Numbered from the stretch's first letter, positions 37,801 through 52,800 are shown. The stretch: DNA of 64,000 nucleotides from Tanytarsus gracilentus (GCA_038502055.1 JAXRKN010000044.1:7324501-7388500), one strand, 5' to 3'. The notes: a model not told the origin generated them from the sequence alone. A program made the numbers and translations.

Positions 37801-40800
37801 TTTTGCGTTTTCATTGCATGAAATTTAGCGTAAGACATTTATTTTGGAGACAGAGTGAACGTTCTGGAATTTTTATTAGAAAAAGTTCATCGACAATAAT
37901 CAACAAAAGAATTGTCGAAATTGTTGACTTGTTAAATTTAAAATTTTGTTGAAAACTGAATTCATGATTTAAAATTTTGATTAAACTTTTCATCTCTGTG
38001 TTGTACCATAAATGTGCAACAAACAAACAAAAAAAGAGAATCCAACTGGTTTTTTAAGGTTCTCTGTTGCAGCCTCACACTCAACCCACGATTTTATGTT
38101 CAGTTAATTATCCTTTCTCTTTCTCATCGCGCTTATCGGCATCACCAAATCATCTCTCTCCGGCGTTAGATATCTTTCTTTCTGCGAGACTGAACAATTG
38201 TTGACATGGTAAAGTGACTTTTTTACGCATTATTTCATTATCTTAGATGGTTGTTGTTCTTTGGTGAGATTTGAGATTATCATCACCTACCATTCATGAG
38301 GAGGAACATTTAAGACATTAAATGTAGGAGGGTGAAGAACTTGGGTGTTGAATTTTCAAAGATATTTAAAGGGATTCAAAGATATTTTTCGTAGATTTTC
38401 ATCTCCTTAAAATTCATGCTAAAAAATCTCTGTCTTAAATACAAACCCAAGTGCCTCATCCCTCGCTAAGAATTCATTAGCTCATTTTTTTCGGGCATTG
38501 ATTGTGTCAACTATAAATCATAATTTCTTACATCTCCACCATATATGCATATATGTAAAAGACAGAGACAAACTAATCCGCTTAAGACATGGACACTCTT
38601 TCTTGCGCTCTGTGTTTCTCTTTTTTTCTTTCAGAGCATCATCGATGATTTATGCATTGAGAATTTTCATTATGAAGATTTATAGTTAATTTTCACTAAT
38701 TGACATTTGAATTTTTTAGATTGAGCTCTTAAAATGTCGACTTAATTTTGTTTCATTTACTAAACCGCGATAACACACATTTTTCATTCGTGTCCCATAA
38801 ACAAGAAGAAATTTTCAATCTTAATTGTGTGAATTTTTAATATTTTGATGGAAAAAAGTCTTTTGGTTTAGTTTATTTTTTTTGCAGAAATATTTCGTGT
38901 TAATTAAGTTAAGTTTGTCGTTTATTAATTGATGTTAAATTTCTCAACTTTAAGCATTTAAACCTAATTACAATTAGCTGAAAATTAATCAATAATTTTC
39001 TAAATATTATCAACATTCCTCGCACTAGTTTTAACGAACCACATAATTCCTCTGCTAATCTAAAGCTTTTGCATTAAATCTATGCTGCTATCAACTCACT
39101 CACGTATAATTAAAATCACTTCAAGTCGTTAATCTCGAACTAAATTAAACGTGCACATAATTGCAGATGAAAATAATCTAAACGTTCTCACACATAAATG
39201 CGATCAATGAAGGATATTACAAATTGCAAGAATTTAATGTTAGAAAATTTCTAGTAAATAGCGGAAATCTTTTATCATTAATTTATTTAGTTATTAAAAG
39301 ATTTAAATCCTAATTTTATTTTTTTGATGTTAATTTATTAATTTTAAGATTCAACAATTTAATTTCACTTAAACTTGTTTCACAATTTAAAAAATACTTA
39401 AAGTAACTTTTGCTTGTTTCTATGCTTTAAGTCACCTCTTTATGTTTTATTCCTTCCCCTTTAACTCGGCATAGTCTCTATTATCAAAACATAATTAAAT
39501 GGTGTCTCATTTCATCTCATCTGATGCTAGTTGTAGCATCCTAGCAATGAATGACCAATATACATACATAAAAATCACAATTCTACCTTGCCACATCCAC
39601 CATCCGATCTATTTAATTATAATTTGCGCATTTTGCAGTGTTCGATTCTATGATATTAATCTACTTTTTTAGAATACTCTATAATCAATGTTGGAATTGA
39701 AATCTCGAGTTGCTGAATGGACCTTCTTATGCTTAATTGCGGGATGTCAGGGTCGGGACACTAAATTGAATTATTTTATATCTTTAAATAGTTCAAAGAT
39801 GGAAAATTTAAAAGTAAAACAATTAAATTTAAAAAATGATCAAAAATTCAAAAATTTAGCAATTTTATAATCTTATGATTAAAATATCTTTTTAATTTAA
39901 ATTTTATAACTTCAATAGTGTCCCACCCCCTTATCAGAATAACACCGAGATAGTCTGCAAAATCGCGGGTTTCTTTATCTCTTTAAACTGGATTATTAAA
40001 ATCTGTGTTTTTATACTGAGCGCGGTGTGTACAGAACGAAAGAAGCACATATACGATAAACGATGAGAAAAAATCTCATTATGAGAATGGAATGCCATTA
40101 CAATGAAATTTAATTTTTTCACCTATGAAAAGAGCGCGAGTGAGTATGTGAGTGAAACACTAGTTGCATGTTGCAGCGAAAAAAAATAATAATAATGAAG
40201 GATCGGTGAAAAATAATCATAAATTATACATCTTTCGCAAAACCACATACTGTAATGCGGCGCGCAGCCAACCCAAACCGCTTCATGCGGCAGAAGGTTG
40301 TCTTTAACCTCATTGCTGTCCAATCCGAAAGCTATGCGCTTCATACGTCAATTCTTATTCATATTACTCAAGTGCACATTGCAATTTTCATTGACGCACA
40401 TATGATTTTATCACATCACATAATAATGTGTAAGTATGAGGCGAGTGAGGGAATTCTTCTCGAGTCTCCATCTTCTTCCCTTCCGTCGAATGGTATTTAA
40501 TGTACTTAATGTCGCTATTATTACTATGTAAACCTTGATATTGTGTAAGTAATGTGAAATTGCCTTTTTGGATTATTTAAAAATGGCTTTTTGAAAAATT
40601 ACTTTCCGTTAAATTATTTTTATAAAATCTCTAAATTCCTTCTTTCGAAAGTTGACATATGAAGTTTATGACATCTTCATGCCACAAATTTTCTGTTTCT
40701 TTTCTTCTCTCTCTCCTGATGATTACTAATGCGATAAAAGTATAAACAAACGATGTAAATTATTGCCATCCAAGACCTGAATATGAAATTTCTTTCATTT

Positions 40801-43800
40801 TGGGTTTTATTCAATTTCTCTGGTTTGATTCTTAGAAAATGAGGAGAGAAATATTTCTAAAAAGTTTCATCTATTTTTTAGCGAATATTTTTTCAAATGA
40901 TGAATAATTTGTGGGAATTAAAAATGAGTTTAAAATATTTCACCTCATGCAAATCACTAGAACACCTCGCATTTAAATCTTTCTATCTACATGAAGCGAA
41001 AAATATGCATCGATGCTGTAGGAACATTCAAGTGAGAGGTAGAAAAGAGACACAAAAATCATATAAGCAAAAACCTACTTATTTTTGCATTTTAACAGCC
41101 AAGGTTAGATGTGTCGCACTTGAAGGAAAATGTTCAGAATTTAAATACAACTGTGTATTATGCTAGAGAGAAAGATAAAGAGATCTTTTACCGGAATGTT
41201 ATGTTTATGCAATTGAACATAGAACAAAAAATAAAGTACACAACAATCCAGTCGGTGATATCTCAGCGGATCCTGTTGAGAACATTTTTTTATGGATTTC
41301 TGATTGGCAACATGAAAAATCATCATAAATTTATGTCATTCGAAAGGAAAGAGACTTGACAGGTAGTGTGTGGCTCTTTGCGAGAGAATAAACGGCGGAG
41401 AAGAAAGAAATGAGGAAAAAGTTAAATTTCAAGGGGCAAAAAACTCTGGTTTTATAAATGAAACATGACAAAGATCTCCACACGGAGAAAAATTGTCTCT
41501 CAAACCAAAGTAGCATGTTCATCGGAACTAGTATGTGCCGTGTACAAATCACCCACGATAAAAAATGAGCAATGATGTAAATGCAAATGAAATGTTAAAT
41601 TCAAGAAGTTTTTTCTTCGCCATATTCCAATGACCACAACGACATTGACCACAAATTGATGCTTCACGATAAAAGTTAAGCGAATAATTTCGCCTCCAAT
41701 TGCATTCAATTTGTTTGCTATGTAACGCAGAATTGAGATAAAGTCTTAAATTTTTATTTATTTAAAGACAATACATTGCGAAGGCATGCAGCGAGATATT
41801 TCAGTGAATTTTTAATTAACTTAACATTACTGAATCCGGTTGAAAATAATCAACTTCTGTCTGCATCAATAAAGCATTTATTATATGGTGCGGGTTGTCC
41901 CGTGGATGAGAACTTTTGAAAATCGTTGATTAAAATTAAAATAAAAAGTTGCTCGTCCTTGCTTAACAGTTCCAACCATCGTCATCGTAGATTTATAGAC
42001 GCACATTTACCATTTTCGACTTGCTCTCTTCGAATGCCTTATTACAAAATCACTCGCACAGTATGCGAACGTTATCAGATTCTTTAAGTACACTCGCCAT
42101 GACAATATTCACAAAAACGTCATAAACCTGCGCAAATGCAATAACTCTTAATGGACTTCTCCGCATCTTTCTCGGTGGCGATGGAATTCATTGCATTTTT
42201 GTCTACATTCGAGAGCGAGTTGAGTAAAATTAAGTCACATGCAATTTTAATTGTCGGAAAAATTCCATGTTTATGAAATAATAAAAAAATCATTAAAGTT
42301 TTACAAAATCAAAGGGGCGAAAAACTCTTAAATATCACAACATTAGTATAAACATCTTTTTCAATCAACTTCTACGCACTTGCATCGTGTGCACTATGAC
42401 TAAAAGGCAATAAAAATAACCAGTTTAGAAATAAATTAAATGATTGCACAATTTCATAGCAGAAAGACAATATTATTGATGCATCATCGTATCCGCGCTG
42501 GTGCTGATATCAAGTTCTGTCATCTCATCACGCACACGTAACACGTTGATGAGTTAAAGGGTGAATGAATCATTAAATTTGCGTTTAAAAACAAAAAAGA
42601 TCTGGAAAGAGTAAAAAAAGTGTTAAGGCAAAATATAAAATACGACCATTCATTTTTAATCAACAAGTGATCGACTGCCACGCCAGTAAGAGACCTGAAT
42701 CGTATGCTTCAGTTTCATATTATTTTATAATAATTCCCCGAAGCGACTGCTACTGCACTTTGTTTTCTGTGTACACTCTCACTCGCGCACGATGCCTTTT
42801 TAAATCCCTCTTCTGTGTATGTACACTAGCCCGGCCATATGCAGGTGATTTTTCCTCTCATGATAATATGAATTATCCATATGAGCGCCATTAAATCTCA
42901 TCGCATCCATACACCACTGCTCCCATCTTTTTAACGTTTATTACAAAATGATTTGTTTTATTGGAAAATTGAAATGTGTGCAGCTACTAGTTAATTTGCA
43001 TTTTTTGCTCTCTTTTTTTCTAAATGAGATCCCTTTGGCGAAAGTGGATTTTTTGTGTGTGCGGAATTTATCATGAGGTGATTGGTTGTTGAGTAAATTA
43101 AAATTGTTGTTAAGTGATTTTTTTTTGGATTAAAGTTAATTGATTAATTAGTAATTAAGAAAAATTGGGGGAAGGATAGTCAAAATCTATAAAGACCTTC
43201 AATTCCACAACAATTGTACGGTTCTGTCAAATATCTATCAATTTTGCAATTCCTGTCAAATAACACACAAAAAAATTGACATGTAATTTCCTGCAACATG
43301 AGCAAGAATGGATTTTAATTTAATGCAAATCAAATAAAGCTTTTTGCACTCTCATAATTGATTGAAAACTTTTTTAACAGATTAATTAGGTGCTTTATGC
43401 ACAGTCACAATTTTTATGACTTATAATAAAAGTCTATATTACAATCGCATACGCTGCGGTGTATTTAAAAATCGTACAAGGATTTTTTATTCCCTATAAT
43501 ATCTCAATTAAATGTAACCAACTATGACATGCTAGTAATAAAAGTGTGATTGGCGGATGGTGGAAAGATTAAAAGAATCATGCAATTGTAATTTTGACGC
43601 TCTAAAGTCTGAGCGCTCGCGAGATTTAGTGAGACAGCATTAAAACTATTTACGAAGGTCAAATTACTCTGGTTGAAAATATTTTAACTAAAAAATTTAT
43701 TTCCTTATTTAAAAAAATCAATTAAAGCCTGAGGAAAATCCCCTTGCAATAATTTCAAGGCTAAGCTTCGAGTGAATGAAAAATAAAATAAAGCAAATCG

Positions 43801-46800
43801 ATCTTGAGCGCGCGCAAAAAAGGCACAATTCACCATATATACAAAAACCTCGCCGTAGTGCCTTTGATATTTTGCAATTTGGTGCAAAAAGGCAATAAAT
43901 AATCGAAATGGTGTTGAAATTTCATATGAGGTCTCTCAGAGAGAATGAACAGTCAGCATACAGCGCACGAGAAGGAAGGAAAACTTTTTTTTTCGTGCGG
44001 CAAGAGAAAGAAAAATTCAAATAAAAATAAAATATTCATTACAAAATGCGAAATAACATCAAAAGCAGATTTACAGCACAAAAAATACCATTACCTCATT
44101 TATTGCCTAAGGCTACCAAATATAAATGCTTAAAATGTTCTTATTATGGTGCTCTTTGTGTCGCTCTGTGGTGGATCAGAAAAAAATCACGATGAACTAA
44201 TTTTTTATGATAAATTCAATTTGACAATCAGCAGAATTGCATCATTTTTTCCGCTCGATTTCTATTTTAATTGAAAATAGATAAAAAGCGTGCGCACATA
44301 AATTTTCTATCAAACGTGAAGATGAAATATTTCTCAATTGTAAAATAACTTTTTTAATTCTTCGCAGGTCTCGGCAACGGATCCAGATTGTGGAGTTAAT
44401 GCAATCGTAAACTATACCCTCGGGGAGGGCATGAGGAAGCTAAGCGATTTTGAAATTCGATCAGACACCGGCGAAGTTTGCATTGCAGGCGATTTAGATT
44501 ACGAAACGAGAAATGCATACGAGTTTCCGATCATCGCAACCGATAGAGGTAAAATTCAATTATTCGTAATTGCTTTTATAAAAATGACTTGAAGGGGTTA
44601 AACACTCAGTTCAGTTGTTTTTATAATAATAATAAAATGCCCACTTCTTCTATTTGCGATCATTAAAACATTTTTATTTCATTCTGCGCAGGTGGTTTGA
44701 GCACAACAGCGATTGTTAAAATCCAATTGACGGACCTCAATGACAATCGACCGATTTTTTACCCACGCGATTATAACGTTTCGCTTAGAGAATCATCGCC
44801 GACGTCAGCATCTGTGGTTGTGGTTGTCGCAAGTGATCCCGATTCGGGTCGTTTCGGAACTGTCACCTATCGAATTGTTGCAGGCAATGATGCCGGAATT
44901 TTTAGAATTGATCGAGTGACTGGCGAAATTTTCGTCACACGACCAAACATGCTTTCGAGTCGTAATCAACCGTACCATCGTCTCAACATTTCAGCAATCG
45001 ATGGTGGTGGCCTGCGAACCGCTCAAGATGCTGAAGTTTTTATCAGCATCATTGATTCATCTCAACGACCGCCGATTTTCGATAAGACTCGTTATGGCTT
45101 TTCGGTTCGCGAGGACGCAAAAAAGAATACAATTGTTGGCTCCGTTTCTGCAACGTCAAGCAATTCGGGTGAGTTTGGAAATTTTAATTTGCATTTTTTT
45201 GCGAGAGATTTTTATCGCCGATTTAAAAATCTGATTTGCAAATGTGATGATTGCAAAAAAGTGGAATGATAAAATTGTGAAAGGATTTTTTTATATTAAA
45301 TATATTTTAAAGCTAAAGATGGTCAGCCTGGTTGAGTTAAAGATTTCAACCATAAAAGTGTTATTAAAAAATTTCTTACACGACTGTAATTTTTCTCAGA
45401 ATCATTTATTGATTATTTTTTTAAAAGTAAACCTCTTCTGTCTTAACCTTTATGGAATGAAATTTTTTAGCATTAACGGTAGCGGTAACATATTCCTCCT
45501 TCCCTATATACAACACCGGGTGAAACTGAGAACTGCAATCATTTATTTTCCACTCCCGAATTAAGGCAGCAAAAAAGAGGTACACGAATCATTGAATTAA
45601 TAATTGCGCGACTCGCGACTCAATTTCGTATACTTTTTTTTTCGCTGAACAGTGCACAGATTACCATATTTAATTTCAAACATGGACTTTCGAGGGTTTG
45701 CACACAACATAACAGGATCAATTTTAATGATCAATGAATCCCCATGCACATTTTTTGTTCATTCTCTTTCGCTCTTTTCCTTCTTTACCTCTCGCTAGCT
45801 TTCGCCGAAAAAAAATATATTTTGCATACAAGAAACCAATTAGTTGTTGAAGAGACGAGTGGAAAATAATTTTTTTGTCAAGTTGAAATTTTTCTATTTT
45901 AAAATTTTCCTCAAGCATAAAAAAATTAAATTGAATTTTTTTTGTAAAAATATCTTTCAAGAATTAAAGTTCTCATGTACCAAAATTTTCCGTACATTCC
46001 CGATCACCTCAAACATTTCCGAGTTTGAGTGAAAGACAATCAAAAAGGCACACAAAAAAAATTTCAACAAAACAAGAAATATTTTTCACAAAATGTCTCC
46101 TCCATTTTTCCCTTCTGCACTTACCAATTTTTGGTCGTTTTAATGTCGACGAGTTGCTGGCGAAAAAAAAAACAAACACACAAAAAAATGGAAGGCAAAA
46201 TTTTCGACAGCATCATGAAGTTTATAAAAAAAAGAAAGACAATCAATTCAAAGTAAATCGCTGACTCTCTTTCAACAAGACGACAGTTTTGTTCATTTCG
46301 TTTCCAATGAGTACATCGATCGTCTCTTTTTTATGCCTCTTTCACTCGCTTCTGCCATTGCTGCTCTCAAGCATTTTTTTATATATAAAGTTAAAGAAAA
46401 AAATCCCAGGAAATTTTATATATTTTATTTTCTGTTGTGTACTGTCGAGAAAGAACAGCAGCGAGAAAAAATGTAAATCAACAAAAATAAGCGAAAATTT
46501 GAATATTATAAAATTTTCATTCTGAAAGCACAATGAAGAAGAGTGAGAGGAAATATTCGAAGAGGACCCAGCTCATTATTTGATAGATGATTTCTTTTGA
46601 ATCTTCACCAATTTGGCAGAGGGTGTGGGACTCAGGAGGTTGTAGTTTAAAATTAATTGCTCAATTTTTTTCGATTATTTTGATAATAACTTTTTTGGTA
46701 ACCTATTTTCAAATTAAAAAAATACGTTATGAAAATTCACATGAAAAAAACACAGTAAACTTTATAACGTATTTTTTAATTTTAAAAATAAAGTACCAAA

Positions 46801-49800
46801 GATTTGATTATCTAAGCAATCGAAAAAAAATGAGAGCAGTTCTAAAAAATATCAAATACCCAAGTAATTCACCCCTTCCAAATTCACTCTTTAACAGTAG
46901 CGATTTCAACAAAAAGAATTTTTTGCCCCTGACTGCCATTCAATTGGCATCTTCTGTGTATTTTCCTCCACTAAATTGCAACTCTCGCGAGAGAAAGAGC
47001 AAAAAAATTCTTGGTTATTGCATAAAAATATATTGAAAGGAGAGGAAAGAATATAATAAAGATTTAAAGCGACTGATAATATTCAAAAATTTAAAACGAC
47101 AATGTCGCTGACATATCCCAAAATGAAGGCACATCTTGGTGCCAGTGATCAGCCCGATCATTAAATAATGGTCTATAGCTCAACTTCCAGCAGGGCGGGA
47201 GAGAGAGAAAAATGCAAAACAATCAACATTAGACATTCGCCTTTCAATTTTCCATCCCGAGACGAATGTTGACAATAATTTATAACCCTCTTTTCTTAAA
47301 TATCAATTTGAATATTCCCTTCGTTTTGCCGGTTGCTGACATGCCATTAATTTAACATTTTTTTTGTTCATTATTCTCGACTCACATCAGGAAAAATCCT
47401 TCAGAGATTATCTTTCGCTGATCCTCACTGCAAATATAATTATTCGATTAAAAATAGTGGCGGCTGACTTTACATATAAAGTAGCCTGAATTTATAAATA
47501 TGTCACAATAGAGAGCGAGGAATATAAAAGAGAACAATTGACAGCAGTTTATAAAAAAAATTCAAATCAAATTTTTCTAGTTTTCAACTCGAATGATATT
47601 TTTATCTAAAATGGTTAAAAGTGCAACTAAAAAGTTGACTCCACACTTTAAAAGCAAGAGAGAGTGAAGCAAAAAAAAGTCAGATTAAGATTAGAGTGCA
47701 AAAAGTAAACTTGATAGCTATTAAAATTTAAATAATTGAAGAAATGCAAATGCATAGTTTTGAACTTTTGTGCCTCTCCGGCTTCGGATGCATGTTACAA
47801 ACAAAAGCTCGATGGCAATTAAAAACACAAAACGTTGATTAGAGACAGCAGGAAAGGAACTGAAGCTCTCTTATCTTGTCGCAGTCTATGGTGGGTCTGT
47901 GCATTCATTAAAATTGAATAAAGAGTTGCCTGTTGACCCACACGATTTGCTGCTATGCTAAGTGAGCCCTCCGACTATCGGCGCACACATTATTAGTAAC
48001 GAGTTGAGGGGAAGAAGACTTTTCTATTTAGATTTAGTTAAAGAAGAGATTGAATTATATCCAGAGTGTCTCATCCCTTCAACTAGCTCCTTTTATTCCC
48101 ATGATTTGTTCCTTCTCTCTCTCCCGCAACACAATATCGCGTCGATGTTGTGTACTTAATAGCACAATAGACATTTTTTTCGGAATTGTTCGGCGTATAA
48201 ATCATATACAGTGCAGAGCAAATGGAGAAAGACACACATGTAGCGAAAAAAAAAGAAGTGAATAAATAATTAATGGTTTTATACGCGAGAAATGGTTAAA
48301 GCGAATTCGAAAAGACATTTAACCTTAAAACTACACGGGATAGATTTAAATGCACAACTTCTATTTATTCGTCGTTGAGAGTGAGGTTGAGAGGGATTTG
48401 AACGCTGAGGAAACAAAGCTTTTAAATTAATTTCTATTAACTCTTTCTCTTTCGTTTTACGTTCTTGAGTTAGAAAAGAATTTTTAAATCGTTGATTAAT
48501 CTGGAGATTAAAGTGTGAGACTTAAGTCACCAAATGTTAAAATTAACTTTTAATTAAATTTATAAAAAACTCAAAATTATCTTCACTTATCCTAATTCGT
48601 TTCACTAAATTTCCTCCTTTCAATGCTACACACCATCTTAAAGTCTCAATGAGGAGTGGGGAGGTACGCGAGCATGGCGGATAAAAAGAGGAAGAACATT
48701 AAAAGTCTATAATCAAATATTATAATAAACACATCTTGATTGTAAGTGCTTCGACTCTGAAGAATTTAACAGCAGCCAAGCATCCGAGAAAGGCTGAAGA
48801 AGAAGAAAAATTTCAATTCTGCGATCAATTGTTGAAGAAAAAAGAAGCTCGAAAATCTTCCTCTGCTGTGCTGACTCTTTTACGACCTTTGCACGACTTT
48901 TTGTGAAACGATTCAAACAAATGAATTGAAGTTGAAGCGCCTAGAATATTTTTTCCACAATTTTCGCTATTCTCGCTCCTTTTTATGCTCAAATTTATTC
49001 TCTCACGATGAATGTACAGAATGAGATGAATTTGATTGAGGGGCAAATCACTCTAGATTAAAGTTGAAAAATAATTAAAATCACTGAGTGTTTCAACCCT
49101 CAATGAAACATTTGCAAATCGGCTGATAAATTTCCTCTCCCTCCAAATGATGATGCTTAATTAAGGTGTTCTGGTTAATTTTATGTGTTCCGAAGAACTA
49201 GAAATAAATATTTTATTTTTCTCTCTCATTTTTTTTGCAGGAAGCCGTGGTGCTGTTCGTTATTCAATCTATTCAGGCGATCCGAATGGATTCTTTAGCA
49301 TTGATCCGGTGACGGGCAACATACGAGTGGCTAATTTGCTCGATCACGAGACAAAGTCTCAAGTTTTGCTCAACATTCAAGCGACAAGCGGTGATCCGCC
49401 ATCATATGGACATACTCAGGTAATTTACTTGCACTCTCACATTATTTCTCATCGTCTCCTCCTTTCTACCTTCTGATGATTTCATGAAATCGTATCATAT
49501 TACACACCTTTCATTATGTGGTTTCTCGAGAATTTGATTTTTTTTATTATATTCTCTGCTCTTGCACGGACCTAATAATTTCGCGAGCGATGATTTCAAA
49601 GCAAAAAAATAATAATAAATAAATTTACAAAGGGTAGCAGGAAAAAAATGAGAAAGATGGGATCAAGGACAGACGAGACGACAATAATAGTTTTCATTAA
49701 TTTTTTTTGGTCAATTATTGACGTACAGAAAAAAATTATAAAACTCTCCATCGAGTGTAAAAATATTCGCTGATGCATTTGAAAATTAAATCGACGAAAG

Positions 49801-52800
49801 CATCCAAAAAGATTTAAATAACAATTGAACAGTAACTCGGTGAAAAGAAGAAGCAAAAAAAACTAAATAAATGACCGACAAAAACAAAACGACACACACA
49901 AAAATATTCTGCATATAAATAAAATTGCATTGACGTCAAACCAAAAAAAAGACTAAAGAAAAAATTCTTCATCGCATATCAAACTGCTCGAGCTAAGATA
50001 AAAATGTTTTTCATCCATGTAAAGGCGTTTGAGATTTAAAAAAAATTTAAGAATTTTTTATCATCATGAAAATAAAAATTCTCAAATGTCGTCACATGGA
50101 CGAAAGAGAAGAAATTGCTTATTCAAATTTAAAAAGTAGCAAAAGCGGAAAGTAATAATAGGAGGAGGAGAAAATCTCCCTTCAAATAAATTTTGCGAAG
50201 CGCAAAAAAAGATAATTTAAATAGCGACTGCAATTGTTGCGAAAAAAACAGAGATTTGGAGAAAAATTCTTATTTTTTTTTGTTAACGGCTTGGATGTCA
50301 CCGAAGACAATTGAAGTGGAATAATTGACGAAAAATGCTCATTATTTTTTTTGCTTTCAATTTGCAGGTGAATATTGACGTTGAGGACATCAACGATTCG
50401 GTTCCCTCATTTGAATCGAGCACAGTGAGAATCTCGGTGCCGGAGAACTTTGAGCTTGGCATGCCATTCTATGTTGTTTCGGCATCGGATCGTGATTCGG
50501 GGAAAAGTGGCACTGTCACTTATCGCTTATCAAGCGGTGGCTCCATTCCGCCGTCAAATGCAAATCTCGTCACATCGAATTCAATTTCGACAACAATGTC
50601 AAACAATCTCTTCAATATCGACTCACGAACGGGTCATGTAACATTATCGCATCATCTTGACTTTGAGAGCTCACAGCGTCATACGCTCATTGTTACGGCC
50701 ATGGACCAAGGCGAACCGCCATTGTCATCAAACCTAACGATTTTCCTTGAGGTGCAAGATGTCAATGATAACAGGTAAGAGAAAAAAAATTGAGTGCACT
50801 CTCAACAAAGCCCACCGCACACTTTTTTTTAATTTTCATGCAAATCTTTTAATTTATCTATTTTATACATTCACTTACAGCCCCGTCTTTGAACGTAATG
50901 AGTATACTATCAAAGTATTGGAATCGATGCCAATTAATTCACAGGTAAACGATCGTCTGATTTTAAATGTTGAAAATTGCATTTTTAAAGAAGCTTCCCA
51001 TGAGTTAATGAGCTTGTAAAAACCACATTGCTTGTCTCTCGTAAATTATCTTAAGCGAGAGAGCTTTTTCTACATCCATGCGCTCCATTTTGTGAGCACT
51101 ATCTGGTGGTAATCGAATAATTTTCGAATATGAGTCATAAAAATCAGAAAATGGTCATTTTGGTTCATTAATGAATGAGATTTGCATCCAGCTAAAATTG
51201 CGACAAATTTACATTAATTTCAAGTAGTGAAATTTTTTTATTTTCTGTCCACAAATTTCCTCAATCGTTTTATTCTTTTAATTGTCAATATTTCTTTATT
51301 TTATGGCCTTTTAAATAGTCATTTTGTGAAACATGATGCAGAATCAGATGCAAATAGACATTTTCATTCTTCTTCTTTAGTGCCGAGTGAGAGATTTTAT
51401 ATCTTTTTCATCATCGGAAGAGATGTTTTAAGTGCATAAGCAAAAGAAGGATGAGAAACAAACAGAAGAAGAACTTGCGAATGTCAGCAGATATAAATTG
51501 ATTTGTAATAAAGCGAAGACTTCGAAAAATTATTTTGAACTTTAATGGAATTTTTTCGGCTGGCATTAATTAACTTTTTTTATAACATCCTTAAGAACTG
51601 CTGTGAAACAAATTTTTTCGTGAGAGCTGAGAAATTCCGCTGCAAGCCGGCACTTTTTTTCTCATCTCTCTTGACCTCATCAACAATTAATCAATCTTCA
51701 ATAGACATTTCAATGCATGCATAAATTTCAACTTAGCTTTGTTGTTTGCAAATTTATTTAACCTGAAGGTTGACATAAATATATGAGGATGCATTTTTCT
51801 AAGCCTCATTTAAATATTTCGCTTCTGAATTAAATTTCTCGATGTTTAAATATCAAAATTTTATTAACAACTTGAATCAAATGATTTGATACGCGAGTAT
51901 TAAAAATAAGTACAACCGTACATAATAAACCATGCATATTTTTTCATACAAGGTATAAAATCAATTTACACGATCAGACTTTTTATTTTGATATCATGCA
52001 GTTTTAGAATTTTCTCTACTCTATTGGAAGTGAACTATTTTTTTACGGTTCCTACCATGCTGACTCGTGTAATTCAACAGTAAAGTATGTGGAAAGCAAT
52101 AAGAAGAATGGAGACCTCCATATACTGTTATGTTTTCGACGAAAAAGAGCCATCACGAAAAAATAAAGAAAGAAGAGAAGTTAATGCGCGAGAAATAGAA
52201 AGAAGTTTGAATATTTGTAGCCTCAAAGCGATGTGTTACACATCTCAGCACATTTCAGAGATGCTGTGCGGATAGAAATCTGTGAGAAAGTGAACTTAAT
52301 TGAGCGGATTTTGGGAAAGACATTAAAATTATTTTGGTTGTCATTAAAATTTAAGAAAAATTAATTAAGTTTAGAAATGATTCTGTTTCAATTTATTAAA
52401 TTTTTAATTGACTTTTTAAAAATAACGTATTTTTTTATTTTAAAATTAAAATTTATTTGAATGTAAACAAATAAAAAAAATTCACCTCTGAGGAATTTTT
52501 AATGCACCACCAATTAATTTTGTCAATTAAAGAAACAAAATTTATTAGTAAATCTCACAATCCATAAATCTTTCAATCTAGAATTTGATACTCATGGAAT
52601 GCTTCTTTAAAGAATTTCTTTTGTATGGAAGTCAATAAATTGATGTTGTTACTCTCATTGTACTTAATTTCTTCATCATTTTTTATTTCTTCTTATTGTG
52701 TTCTACGAAAAAAAGAGAGAGAGAGAACAGAAAAATTTATTAAGGTCTTTGTGTATTTTTTTATTAGATTCTACAAGTCAATGCAGTTGACCTGGACACC

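Larger units (their letters stand above)
29906..44367 (+). other. dachsous giant intron (14.5 kb) inside EC6
   Basis: A GT-AG intron (gtgagt ... cttcgcag) interrupts EC6 between CILK and VSATDPD. It contains six inverted-repeat units, a TATA-type tandem array (35385-35705), a (CA)n tract (about 33466-33486) and two patches less AT-rich than their surroundings (about 32480-32680 and 40250-40350). No nested gene on either strand could be supported. Long introns of developmental genes often carry enhancers. Confidence 0.7.
45169..49240 (+). other. dachsous intron within EC8 (4.1 kb)
   Basis: GT-AG intron joining NSG to SRGAV through a split glycine. It contains three inverted-repeat units (46612-46882, 48002-48084, 49035-49104). 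Open frames up to 149 codons near 46587 have no protein-like features. Nothing else was recognised. Confidence 0.7.

Noticed and set aside
40123..40500. Overlapping open frames on both strands in the giant intron
   Set aside because: Both fall on a slightly GC-richer patch and are mutual shadows; a noncoding conserved patch is more plausible than a nested gene.
46587..47036. 149-codon open frame in the EC8 intron
   Set aside because: Low-complexity Ile/Lys/Asn-rich text from AT-rich DNA, overlaps an inverted-repeat unit, and has no splice or promoter logic.
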